From Filifactor villosus (GTDB lineage Bacteria; Bacillota; Clostridia; Peptostreptococcales; Filifactoraceae), in contig NZ_JBHSHL010000003.1 in the NCBI RefSeq assembly GCF_042652965.1, positions 124,001 through 188,000 of the forward strand: 64,000 nucleotides of DNA. Direction: 5' to 3'. Of the stretch, positions 36,245-45,311 are shown piece after piece. How positions within the stretch are numbered: position 1 is the first letter of the stretch; each line of letters opens with the position of its first letter. The notes below the pieces were generated by a model. That model ran no database searches. It saw nothing but the letters and a program-made list of their open reading frames with translations, and was not told where the DNA came from. A program made the translations under genes and the position numbers.

Positions 36245-37648
36245 TTAGTTTGCGTTGAAGTTCTTCTTCATCATCATAAACAGTTTGGCTCCCTTATTGC
36301 CGTAGTTTAAGTTTGCCGGGGTATCGGTGCCCAGAAAGTTTACGGTTTCGAAGTTGTGTTCGTATGCCCATTCTTCCGCTTTTTTTGCAGCCTCTTCTTC
36401 CGTTGCACCCTCAATCTCTTCAATCGATATCTCGTAGATAGGCGCCTTCTTTTCATCGCTATCGAAGCAAGCGTACATGTAGAGGGCGTCTCCTCCTGCC
36501 TCGTAGTTCAAGTTACACTCTTCAGCTACATAAACATGTCCCGGTTGCTTCGCTCTTCGAACAAGGACATAGGGATGTTTTGATCCGTTATGCAAAAAAT
36601 TGCCCTCTTTGGCAGCCTTGTGAGCTGCGTCGGAAGGCTTCAGTATGAACAGGTCTGTCAAAGAGCCTTTGTGTTCTGAAACTTTTCCCCATCTTATGCC
36701 GAAATAGTAGGGCTTTCCTTCCGTTCCCTTGTTTACTTGAGGCAGCTGGATCTCTCTGCCGTTAAGTGTCGCCTCTTCTTGGTCAAAGCCGTGATTGATT
36801 TGAACCATATATTTCTTTTGTTTTACAGCATCTTTCTGTTGCTGTTCGGATCTTTTGGCTTTTCGTTCCGCGTCTTTCTTAGCTTTTTCCAGCTCTTCCT
36901 TTTCTTTCTGAGCCTGTTCTTCTTCTTTTTTCTTCTGTTCCTGTTCCAATTTTTCTTTTTCCTCTTTCAGCTTTTCCAGCTCTGATTTTTCTTTTCCCGA
37001 GGAAGGCTCCGGTGAAGTTGTCGAAGAGGTTCCGGAAGAAGTGATACTGGTTACGGTGATCCCTTGAGTTGCCGCATTCCACTTGACCTCACAGCCGAGG
37101 CTCTCCGCGACGAAACGAAGAGGGAGCATGGTCCTTCCGTTCATGGTGATCGGTTTTACGCTACTGTTACCGGGGTCGATCGCTCTGCTCATACCGTTGA
37201 TCTTAGCGGTAGGGTTTCCAATCCAGAGTTCGAGCAGGGTCCCGTTCAGGGAGATGGTGACTTTTTGGGTCGGGGCATCCCATTTGATTTCTGCACCCAA
37301 GGGTCCCGCGACGTAGACGACGGGGAGCAGAGTTCTCTCGTTGCGTGTTACGGGAGCGGCATCCATGGTGGTCGGGGCTCCGTTTACGGTATAGGACTTT
37401 TGGTTCAGTACAAACTGCATTATCATAGATACGGCTTCTTCTTTCGGAACCGGTGTTTTATCGGGAGTAGCCGATTCGGTTTCTTCGGATCCCGTCTTCG
37501 TAAAATCTCTAATAAATTTGTTGCCTGAATAATCGGTGTTTAAAGCGTCTCTATTTATGTTTATTGCATGGACGGGCGAAGCAAAGGTTGATACTGCCAA
37601 CAGCAGGGCCGTCGCTGTGGATGTGAGCTTTTTGTGTAAAGATTTCAT
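36245..37648 (-). CDS. Secreted stalk/coiled-coil protein with MABP-like domain, no MACPF
   Basis: 467 residues; ATG with AGGAGGCACAACA upstream. Signal peptide 1-28 (cleaved after VHA). Stalk domain about 75-200 (TMNGRTMLPLRFVAESLGC), similar to but clearly diverged from its neighbours. Lys/Glu/Gln coiled coil about 215-290. C-terminal about 170 residues keep the three-fold beta-prism pattern (NKGTEGKPYYFG, NLNYEAGGDALYMY, NLNYGNKGAKLFMM) and the LTDLFI strand of the flanking MACPF proteins. It looks like the same protein with the MACPF part removed. It could act as a partner, receptor-binding or immunity-like subunit; role inferred from position only. Confidence 0.75.
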   Translation of the reverse strand: MKSLHKKLTSTATALLLAVSTFASPVHAININRDALNTDYSGNKFIRDFTKTGSEETESATPDKTPVPKEEAVSMIMQFVLNQKSYTVNGAPTTMDAAPVTRNERTLLPVVYVAGPLGAEIKWDAPTQKVTISLNGTLLELWIGNPTAKINGMSRAIDPGNSSVKPITMNGRTMLPLRFVAESLGCEVKWNAATQGITVTSITSSGTSSTTSPEPSSGKEKSELEKLKEEKEKLEQEQKKKEEEQAQKEKEELEKAKKDAERKAKRSEQQQKDAVKQKKYMVQINHGFDQEEATLNGREIQLPQVNKGTEGKPYYFGIRWGKVSEHKGSLTDLFILKPSDAAHKAAKEGNFLHNGSKHPYVLVRRAKQPGHVYVAEECNLNYEAGGDALYMYACFDSDEKKAPIYEISIEEIEGATEEEAAKKAEEWAYEHNFETVNFLGTDTPANLNYGNKGAKLFMMMKKNFNAN

Positions 37649-37912
37649 TGTTGTGCCTCCTATTTTTTGTTTGGATTATACTTGATCTACTCTTATATGT
37701 GAAATAAATTTGTTTGAATGTCTCTCTTTGAGCTGTATCCTATTTTCCGTGTTAAAGGATCTGTCGGATGGATCTTTTCCGGCCAATCGGGTATCGAAGA
37801 TGTATATTCCATCCCGGAAAACAGTTCGTTCCGCTAAGCAGGAAGTAGCCATATACATTAGGGTTTCCGTTTGTAATTCCGCACGATATGCTTCATATCC
37901 TCTTATCATTTG

Positions 37913-38007
37913 AGTTATCTATTAGAATTGACAGGTTGGATGCTTGAAAGCATAGAATCATCCGAATTGTTTTCAGCAATTGCATCAGGTATTTCAAACA
38001 ATAGTAT
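37913..38007 (-). repeat. Family C element
   Basis: Reverse orientation: AGAATTGACAGGTTGGATGCTT and AGGTATTTCAAACAATAGTAT. It is the only recognisable item in the 37649-38276 gap. Confidence 0.65.
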
Positions 38008-38276
38008 TAAGAGCGTATATAGTTCATATTTATAGGAAGTTCCGCTGCATAACGATATTATTGTGAAAACATGGCCGAAACCGAGCTGTAGCGAGGACGG
38101 CTCCGGCCTGTTTTCAAGAAAGAAAGGATGGTGTTATGCGTATTTAAACGTTCTATATAATAAACGGTTTTTTCGATGAATATCGGTTACCCTTTCAACT
38201 GCTTTGTTTGATAACACTCCTTCTGCGAGCAATCCGGTGTCCCATCTTTCTGGATAATTATGGTGTATAGGCGTGT

Positions 38277-40619
38277 TTATCTTTCACGTCTCATAACCAG
38301 GTATAGGGCGGGAGCATCGGTGTATTTTCCGTTGCTTTCATTTACAACACCTTCATTCAGATTGGCCCACATATTGCTGCCTGCATAGCGAACGACTTCC
38401 CATCCGGGGAACTTCTCGTTGGGACCGCCGTTTTCATCCTGGATGCAGAGAGCCAATTCTTTGATTGGAGGTCTGCCCGTATCGGTTGTCCACATCAGAT
38501 AGAGGTATTCTCCCTTTGCGTTGGTATTCAAGTCCATACCTAAGAGTTGCCAATGTGCGTCACCATAGTGATTATAGTTTAGATACCGATTGCTTGTACT
38601 GCTGTTTCCCTGATAGATACAGATATCGCTGATAGGATAAAGGTCTATTTGGACAGAAGATGGAAGTCTATAGTTTTTAGAGAGTTGCCCATACCATCCC
38701 AGTCCCAGGACGATATAATCCCGATCATCTCGGGTTGCCCCGTAGTTCAGGTCTGCAGTTACCGAGCCTTGATTAGGATCTTTCGGGTCGGTGGTCAGGA
38801 GTTTCCAGGTACAGAAATTATACTTTGGAGTTCCGTTGTCACTCTTTGAAGTTACCCTTTCGATCGCATCTTCCATGCCCTCGTTGCCGCGTCCCAGACG
38901 AATTCCGTAGAGGTAGTTCTTCGGTTGGGCTTTGGAGCCCGGAATTTTTCTCTCTATTTCTCCTGCGATCTTGTCAAATTCGGCCTTGATCTGATTGCGA
39001 CGCTGTTCGGTATCGGCAAACATCCAAATCGGGATCAGAGGCTGTGGAGTTGTGTTGCTGAATCCGATCATAGTCGGGCGGCTCTCGATGTTCTTTTCCC
39101 AGTCGGTCAACTTATTGCTGCCTTCCAAAAAGTCTCTCAAGAAGACGGTATGGTTATTGCCCACGATGCGGATGCCGATTCTGGACTTGGAAGCGAAGTT
39201 CTTGTAAGCGGTGGATTTTTTGTACTCATTTTCAGCATCTACAGAGCCGACGATCGCATCGTATCCCGCCTTTACCTTGAGGGCGAAGTCGTCCTTGCCG
39301 TACACGGTACTGCTCTCGGTGGATACGTTGATATCGGCACGTCCACCCGTCTTAAGCCCCATCAGGACATAGTGCCCGTAACTGCTGAAAAGTTGATGAA
39401 CAGGAGCTTCGTTGATCGCCTTTTTCGCATCGGGATTCAAAAACTGTGCAAATGAAGCGTTCATCAATTCGGCAGGAATATAGAAGTCATACAGGGATCT
39501 CGAGTACATATGGGTCGCATGGTATCGGCTTTCACTCTCTCCCCTTGTTTCTCCGAAGTTGACCTCGGCACTTCCCGAGAAGCCCATATAACTTCCGCTG
39601 ACCTTTGTTCGATTGGACATCTCCGTGCAGTATTCTTTCAGGGATTCGGCGATGATCGTGTCGTGTTTGATGTCGGAGCCCAGATACTTCCCTTGGATCC
39701 AGTTATACTCAAGAAGCTTGTTGAAGTCGAGAACGGGATGTTTGGTAGAGGCGACCGCACCGAATTCACCGAAGATATCATAGCCCTTACCCAGGTTTTT
39801 AGCGTTATAGAAGCCCGGTTTTTGCATATCCGCCTCTGCCAATGTATCTACGGTCTTTGTTCTGGACAGTTCTCTCTTTTTCTGTTCTTCCTGCTCTTTT
39901 TTTCTTTGCTCTTCCTCTTTTTTTCGGTCTTCTTCTTCCTTTTTCGCTATTCTTTGTTTCTCCTTTTGATTTGCCTGTTCAGCTTCCTCTTGTGCCTGTT
40001 TTGCTTTTTCTTCCAGGCGTCTGATCTCCTCTTTTATCTTGTCTTGCTCTTCCTTTTTAGTCTGATCGCGTTTCATCTTTTCGATCTCTTCCTTCATCTT
40101 TTTGATCTCGTCCTCTTCGTCTGAGGCGGATACAAGACCTTTGGAAATGGTGATGCCTGAGGTCGCGGCATCCCAAACGACATCGCAGCCCAGGTTTTCC
40201 GCAACGAAACGCAGAGGCAACATCGTTCTGCCGTTTATGGTAAGAGGTTTCACTCCGGGGTCGGAAGGATCGATATACACGGTAGATCCGTTGATCGTTG
40301 CCCGGTTTTTTCCGATCCACAGCTCCATGGTCTTGCCTTCGGCAAGGACGGTGACCTTTTGTGCGTTGTTATCCCACTTTGTTTCAATTCCAAGAGGGCC
40401 CGTCACATAGGCGACCGGGAGAAAAGCGCGTTCTGCGATTTCTGTGGGGCCTACATCCATAGAGGTGGAAACACCGTTGACGGTGTAGTTGTTGACGTTC
40501 ATCCTGAACTTCATAACAACTTGGTCCGCACTCGGCGAGTCCGCCCACGCCGGCAGGGCGGATATCACCAGTGAGAACACGGTGATAAAGATAAGAAGTC
40601 TTTTGTAAAACTGTTTCAT
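38277..40619 (-). CDS. Secreted MACPF pore-former-like protein, paralogue with near-identical N-terminal cassette
   Basis: 780 residues; AAAAGGAGGAAAATCC before the ATG. Residues 1 to about 245 (signal peptide, stalk, coiled coil) equal those of the 33702-36062 protein. From there the sequences differ: MACPF-like domain about 265-555 with SYGHYVLMGLKTGGR near 410, LSRTKTVDTL linker before it, and a C-terminal MABP-like part (DLNYGATRDDRDYIVLG, LNYNHYGDAHWQLLG, NLNEG near the end) with a DICIY strand. The same fold is therefore used with a different effector surface. First gene in the direction of transcription, 628 bases before the MABP-only gene. Confidence 0.8.
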   Translation of the reverse strand: MKQFYKRLLIFITVFSLVISALPAWADSPSADQVVMKFRMNVNNYTVNGVSTSMDVGPTEIAERAFLPVAYVTGPLGIETKWDNNAQKVTVLAEGKTMELWIGKNRATINGSTVYIDPSDPGVKPLTINGRTMLPLRFVAENLGCDVVWDAATSGITISKGLVSASDEEDEIKKMKEEIEKMKRDQTKKEEQDKIKEEIRRLEEKAKQAQEEAEQANQKEKQRIAKKEEEDRKKEEEQRKKEQEEQKKRELSRTKTVDTLAEADMQKPGFYNAKNLGKGYDIFGEFGAVASTKHPVLDFNKLLEYNWIQGKYLGSDIKHDTIIAESLKEYCTEMSNRTKVSGSYMGFSGSAEVNFGETRGESESRYHATHMYSRSLYDFYIPAELMNASFAQFLNPDAKKAINEAPVHQLFSSYGHYVLMGLKTGGRADINVSTESSTVYGKDDFALKVKAGYDAIVGSVDAENEYKKSTAYKNFASKSRIGIRIVGNNHTVFLRDFLEGSNKLTDWEKNIESRPTMIGFSNTTPQPLIPIWMFADTEQRRNQIKAEFDKIAGEIERKIPGSKAQPKNYLYGIRLGRGNEGMEDAIERVTSKSDNGTPKYNFCTWKLLTTDPKDPNQGSVTADLNYGATRDDRDYIVLGLGWYGQLSKNYRLPSSVQIDLYPISDICIYQGNSSTSNRYLNYNHYGDAHWQLLGMDLNTNAKGEYLYLMWTTDTGRPPIKELALCIQDENGGPNEKFPGWEVVRYAGSNMWANLNEGVVNESNGKYTDAPALYLVMRRER

Positions 40620-40640
40620 AGGATTTTCCTCCTTTTGGGT
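39888..40640 (-). repeat. Duplicated 5' gene cassette, copy 2
   Basis: Partner of 35331-36083 (constant offset of 4557 bases). The identity begins just upstream of the ribosome site and ends in the coiled coil, where the shared code GEEE-type heptads stop. Confidence 0.92.
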
Positions 40641-41716
40641 GGTATGGTTTTGTATGATATTCTAAGTTGTAAGGTTGGATGAAGAAATATCGCACAAAGG
40701 CAAAATCCGGATTTCTGCATGAGATTACAGTATAAGTAAAGATCGTCTGAAACCAACATCTTCAATAAATACATCCTTCTATGAAGTCGATTTCACGCTG
40801 AGGTTCGGATCGTTTGCTGTTTTCATGACAATTTGTATGACTGAAACTCATTTCTTACGGGATTATTTCCGCTTACATGAACAAAGCAAGGGATCTACAT
40901 ATAAGTGGAAGGCTACCGTTGTGAAATGTTTCTTCATCTCTGTTATAATGAAAGGATCTTTAGTTTAATCAAAATCCTTCCGAGTAAAAACAATATTTGT
41001 ATAGAATATTCACTCGATGTAACTCTCCCCTTCGTCTACGATAACGAACTGTGGTGGGCAGATTTTGTTATCGTCTATGGTTTTTATATAGGGTCAAAAC
41101 CATGTATGGTATTTGGGTGGATGAAAATAAGAATGCAGGTTTTTTGAGAGAGTTTGTTTTTTATTACGCAAAGCAAGATAAATATTTTATGATTGCACCT
41201 GAGGAACATAAAAAATTTTTGTGCGAAATAAAGAACGATAGGGAGTGAAAATTCAAAAAAATATTTTATTGTTTTCATAAAAATTCTCTCAAATATACCC
41301 CGTTTTGTATAGCTACCCTTTGGGGTAGGTAGGATAGATGTATTGGAAAAACAAGGGTACATCAGTGTTGTGTTTTTGTTACGTTTTTATTACACAAAAC
41401 AAAGGTGTGCTGAGGGGAATTAGGGTTCATAAAAAAAGAGGGGGGTTTGTATCAATGAAAAAGAATATAGGACGGAAATCCGTACACTCTGCTTATTGAA
41501 AAAACGTCGGAATTGATATAAAATTAAGACAACTTTAGACAGGTTTTGAGAAGACGGAATATGTATAAGAGAATAAGACATCTAAAATTTGACGAGTGGT
41601 ATCCGTGTGGATGCTACACGGTTCTCCGGAGGGGGAGGACGGATTGGAAAAAATAAGGATCTTCCGTTTTGTCAAGGATTTTTTGGGCAATCTGTCATAG
41701 AAGGAGATGGTAAAGT
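40620..41716. other. 1.1 kb intergenic region upstream of two divergent genes
   Basis: Contains only fragments: a family B-like end near 40684 (ATCGCACAAAGGC), and an AT-rich part with a 48-codon frame at 41102-41248 lacking a ribosome site, which I leave out. A short stem (CTACCC/GGGTAG) lies at 41311-41325. The promoter of the LuxR gene is at 41496. Confidence 0.45.
41496..41524 (+). promoter_or_regulatory. Sigma-A promoter of the membrane LuxR gene
   Basis: TTGAAA (41496-41501), 17-base spacer, TAAAAT (41519-41524). Confidence 0.6.
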
Positions 41717-43486
41717 GTGAACAATAGAGAAGTCGACTTAAATGTGAATATTGATTTTGTAGGAAAATATGGTTCCATATTTCCAAAGCGGCTATCCGAT
41801 GTACGGCTCTCAAGATGGTGTTATATGTTGATTTTTACACATGCCCCCTTGTTTGCCAATATGGGAGGAAACTTTTTTACGCAGGATCCGATGCTTTTGG
41901 GCTTGGATGCGGAATCGTGGATGAGGATATCCTATTGTCTGGGAGCGGCGTGGTTGATTGTTTTTGCGACAATGAAAAACATTCGAGTTTATGCGAGGTT
42001 GTTATCCTTGTGTGCGACCATATTCTTTTTTTCATGGGTGTTTGTGACAAACGGGGTGCTCGGAGTTTTGCTGGCTTCGGGATTTACGTTTTTTTATGGA
42101 GGCTGTGGCGGACTTGCCATCTTCCATTTTGTCTATATGTTGAATGATTCGGAGCGTTTTTTGGGTGCGACGGTCACCTCGCTGTTCTATACCGTCTTTC
42201 AGTTTGATTTTTCGCTCGGTCTGATTTCTTCTCTGTTCAATCGAACTTATATGATGGGCTTGGTGGTTGTGACCCTGGTGTGTATGTTCAACTACAAGAA
42301 GGAGGATTATACAGAACTTGATCTCGATGATACCGGACCGGCTTCGAAACTCAATGGGCAGGAGAGGGGAAGAGTATGGCTTACGTTTTATTTCTTTTTC
42401 GCCTACCATATTGTGGAGATGTTCTATACATACATGCAGGGAAATTCGGACCACGGTTTGATCTTGGTCAGTGGGATTGGCGGAGCCATTGTTATTATTA
42501 CTACATTGTTTCTGTTTTTTTTCTCCCGATTTAATTTGTGGCATATGAGCAATCTGTTTTTTCTCACGATGTTTACATCGTACATCCTTCTTTTTTGGAA
42601 GGGGTCCGAGGCATGGTTGACGCTTTCGCGTGCGTTTCATGGAGGAGAGCAGATAGGTTTTATCGCCTCCTACTGTATGTTATGGGGGATATTGCAGACG
42701 AGGGTCGGATTTAAGAAGTTCAAGATCATAGTGGTCTGTACACTCAATGTCTTTTTCTTCGTCTATGCTTTTTTGGGCAAGGCGGTCGCCTCGAATTTGG
42801 AGGTCTTGCCTCTGTTGTCTTGTGTTCTGACTCTCTGTATGTTTATGATATTTCTCCTGCTTTCTCCTTCCTATGCCTATACGGTTTTTGACAGGAGTGA
42901 AGGAAAGAACTTGGAGGAGAAGGTCGGTGTTGTCGTACAGGATCTGAAGGCGAAGGAAGATATGTTTTCGCAAGAGGGAAATGGGATTCCTGTAGAGGGG
43001 GCTGATTTTCGCACACAAGGTGCAGAGGTTTGTGCAGACAGTCTTAGGGGAGAGGATGATATTTCTCCTGCACGGGAGCTCTACGGGTTCGTACAAGATA
43101 CGGAAGTTCATCCCGTAAGTTTTGAAGAGGAAAAAGAGGTGTGTGAGGGCATCGCTCAGTTGGAATGTAAAGACGAAGTGGGTGTTTCTGTACACGAACA
43201 AAAGGCGGAAATCGTTGTCGATAAGGTAGAAACACAAAAAGAGATTGTTCCGCCGATGTCCAAGGAGGAGGTATGGAAGAAGGCGATGGATTTTTACAAA
43301 CTGACGGAAAGGGAAAGACAGGTCTGTCATCTTCTTCTTACCGGATATTCTACAAAGGAGATCGCTGCAGAGCTTGATATTTCGGTAGATACAGTAAAGT
43401 TCCATGTCAAAAACATCTATAAGAAGATCGGTAACAGTGGAAAGGGTGCTTTGTTTGCCACTTTTAATAACTTTGGAGCAGTGTAG
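41717..43486 (+). CDS. Membrane-bound LuxR-type transcriptional regulator
   Basis: 589 residues, GTG start with AAGGAGATGGTAAA. Residues about 30-400 hold roughly ten to twelve hydrophobic helices, reminiscent of an MFS-like sensor. A long acidic linker follows (about 400-520, Glu/Asp rich). The C-terminus is a LuxR helix-turn-helix: LTERERQVCHLLLTGYSTKEI then ISVDTVKFHVKNIYKKI. A transporter-like membrane part joined to LuxR DNA binding is known from some anaerobes (for example Eggerthella-type regulators), where the membrane part is thought to sense a ligand. Targets unknown; the toxin-like genes lie divergently 1.1 kb away. Confidence 0.85.
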   Translation: MNNREVDLNVNIDFVGKYGSIFPKRLSDVRLSRWCYMLIFTHAPLFANMGGNFFTQDPMLLGLDAESWMRISYCLGAAWLIVFATMKNIRVYARLLSLCATIFFFSWVFVTNGVLGVLLASGFTFFYGGCGGLAIFHFVYMLNDSERFLGATVTSLFYTVFQFDFSLGLISSLFNRTYMMGLVVVTLVCMFNYKKEDYTELDLDDTGPASKLNGQERGRVWLTFYFFFAYHIVEMFYTYMQGNSDHGLILVSGIGGAIVIITTLFLFFFSRFNLWHMSNLFFLTMFTSYILLFWKGSEAWLTLSRAFHGGEQIGFIASYCMLWGILQTRVGFKKFKIIVVCTLNVFFFVYAFLGKAVASNLEVLPLLSCVLTLCMFMIFLLLSPSYAYTVFDRSEGKNLEEKVGVVVQDLKAKEDMFSQEGNGIPVEGADFRTQGAEVCADSLRGEDDISPARELYGFVQDTEVHPVSFEEEKEVCEGIAQLECKDEVGVSVHEQKAEIVVDKVETQKEIVPPMSKEEVWKKAMDFYKLTERERQVCHLLLTGYSTKEIAAELDISVDTVKFHVKNIYKKIGNSGKGALFATFNNFGAV

Positions 43487-43535
43487 GAGTAGTCGTTTCT
43501 GTTTTTTGAGTGGAAGATGAAACAACTTTTGTTTA

Positions 43536-43648
43536 ATACTATTTTTCAATAGAAGTGTGGATATATCTATTTTTCAATGACGAAAAACTATGTTGTCTTC
43601 TATAGCTCACAGATTGTTTATATCCACTATTCAAAAGAATAGTAGTAT
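43536..43648 (+). repeat. Family A element
   Basis: ATACTATTTTTCAATAGAAG to AAAAGAATAGTAGTAT. About 90% like the copy at 62217, the closest pair of the family. The 43487-43850 gap holds nothing else I recognise. Confidence 0.85.
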
Positions 43649-43850
43649 AAGAAATCTCTGATAGGGATAACCGGAATGGTAATTCAAACAATCAAGGCTC
43701 ACGGAGGAGTTCAAACAAAGATATAAAAAAGATAGACGAGATACGAGTTCTTATAGCATGATGGGTTGGACACGAAGAGATTGAAGAACCTGATGATTTT
43801 GGGAACAAACTTGAATATACGAATTATCATGTAGAGTGAGGGAGGAGTTT

Positions 43851-44456
43851 ATGAAGAAAAAAATTGCAATTGCACTGTCCTTGGTAACGGTTCTTAGCCT
43901 TGTACAGCTCACTTTTGCGCAGAGCAAGACACCGGTCAAAAACACACAGAATACTCAAACGACCCAAACAAAGCAGGGAGCACCTGCAAAGCCGAAAGAA
44001 GAAGTTTATTACATCAAGGACAAAAGCGGAAAGGATAAGGCGATAAAAGGGACGCTTACCGACATCACGGGAGAGATGCTTCCCATGATCAACAAGTTGA
44101 GAGAGCGAAACGGATTGTCAGAGCTGAAGGCGAGTGACAATAAGCAGGTTATCGATTTTACCAAGGCAAGATCGATCGAGTTGGCGGAACTGTTTTCGCA
44201 CAGCAGACCCTATGAGGGGCCCAAACAGGCTACTTTGGTATCGTTAATGTCGGAGGAGAATAAGATCGGGGCGGTCGGCGAGAATATCGCCGCAGGATAT
44301 ACGACGGTCGAAAAGGCCTTTATCGGTTGGAGCAACTCAAAGGGACATAGGGAGAATATGCTGAGCAAAGACTTTAAGAAGGTCAGCATCTACCGCTTTG
44401 TAGCCTCAAGCAAGACCGAGTACGGAATGTATTATATACAGGTGTTTACGGATTGA
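43851..44456 (+). CDS. Secreted CAP/SCP domain protein (YkwD-like)
   Basis: 201 residues from the ATG at 43851 (GGGAGGAG upstream). Signal peptide 1-23 (cleaved after TFA), Thr/Gln/Lys-rich linker, then a CAP fold about 70-200: MLPMINKLRERNGL, the ELFSHSRPY segment with the conserved His, VGENIAAGY with the conserved Glu, and GWSNSKGHRENML. The extracellular role of such proteins in bacteria is poorly defined. No other gene in its unit. Confidence 0.87.
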   Translation: MKKKIAIALSLVTVLSLVQLTFAQSKTPVKNTQNTQTTQTKQGAPAKPKEEVYYIKDKSGKDKAIKGTLTDITGEMLPMINKLRERNGLSELKASDNKQVIDFTKARSIELAELFSHSRPYEGPKQATLVSLMSEENKIGAVGENIAAGYTTVEKAFIGWSNSKGHRENMLSKDFKKVSIYRFVASSKTEYGMYYIQVFTD

Positions 44457-44809
44457 TGCCGGTATGACGGCACTCTGAAATTTACAATAATTCTGATAGC
44501 GATATAAACTCTTTCAGTTTATAACGTGGATAGAAACAAAGCTATATTATGACAATATCGCATAATTTAAAAAGTTATAGATTTCACTTTTATATCTTTT
44601 TTTCTGCTATTTATTAAGCTTCTGATATCAGAGGTTATATTTCGTAGAAGAGGAAACGAGTATTTGCAGTTTCGAATTCGATATAACAACTCTTCTGTCG
44701 GATTACTGCATTGAATAGGATAGCAGTGGCGCAGGACAGTAAAAGATGTGATGAAGGAAGGGCGAACTGCATTGAAAAGATGACAGCATCGTACCATCAT
44801 TCGTTTGAC

Positions 44810-44899
44810 CCCTTGGTATCAAGCCCTATTATTCTATGGGGATAAAACGAACTTTTTTGTTTTTTTGGCGTAGATCGCACTCCTATCGGAGAATAGTAT
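44810..44899 (-). repeat. Partial family A element
   Basis: Ends TCGGAGAATAGTAT with the GGATAAAACGAAC internal block; the left end is lost or degenerate. A still weaker copy precedes it at about 44615-44712. Confidence 0.5.
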
Positions 44900-44967
44900 C
44901 AGCAGGGATGATTGTTTATCAAGATCGTGGAATGTTATATCATTCAAATAAAAAAACGTTTATACAG

Positions 44968-45016
44968 AAAACCTGCCCGTTTTTGGTACACTTATCAAAA
45001 ACGGGCAGGTTTTTTT
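44968..45016 (+). terminator. Strong Rho-independent terminator upstream of the sigma-54 promoter
   Basis: 17-base stem AAAACCTGCCCGTTTTT / AAAAACGGGCAGGTTTT and seven T. It shields the sigma-54 promoter from upstream transcription. Confidence 0.88.
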
Positions 45017-45117
45017 GCATATTTGAGAGGAGAAAAAGATGGAAAGAAGGTTTGAAAAAATTTTGAGCTTTCTGTCGAACTTCTCTTCTACGGAATTTGG
45101 AAAAAAGGAAGAGAATT

Positions 45118-45133
45118 TGGCATACAACTTGCG
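45118..45133 (+). promoter_or_regulatory. Sigma-54 (RpoN) promoter of the amino-acid locus
   Basis: TGGCAT-N5-TTGCG: GG at 45119-45120 and GC at 45131-45132 are separated by exactly ten bases, the sigma-54 rule. About 180 bases before the alanine dehydrogenase-like gene. The sigma-54 activator gene is in the same locus. A GAATG-N6-CATTC palindrome at 44930-44945 could be its upstream binding site (weak). Confidence 0.8.
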
Positions 45134-45311
45134 TATATTTAAGGTGAATATGGAGGAGCTATATTCATATAAAACTGTTATTCTGTTAGATGTTTGAATT
45201 GTGATAGGCATACTTCTGATTCTATGATTGCGCTTGAAACGCTTTGCGCTTTTGTGAAGGTTGCCTTATCAGCATTTCAATCGAACAAAGTGTTGAGAAG
45301 GAGGATGGAAC

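Noticed and set aside
41102..41248. 48-codon AT-rich frame
   Set aside because: No ribosome site and codon use unlike its neighbours; perhaps a decayed gene end.
45039..45197. 52-codon frame after GAGGAGAAAAAG
   Set aside because: The ribosome site is fair, but the sigma-54 promoter lies inside it and the strong terminator stands just before it, so it is probably not translated.
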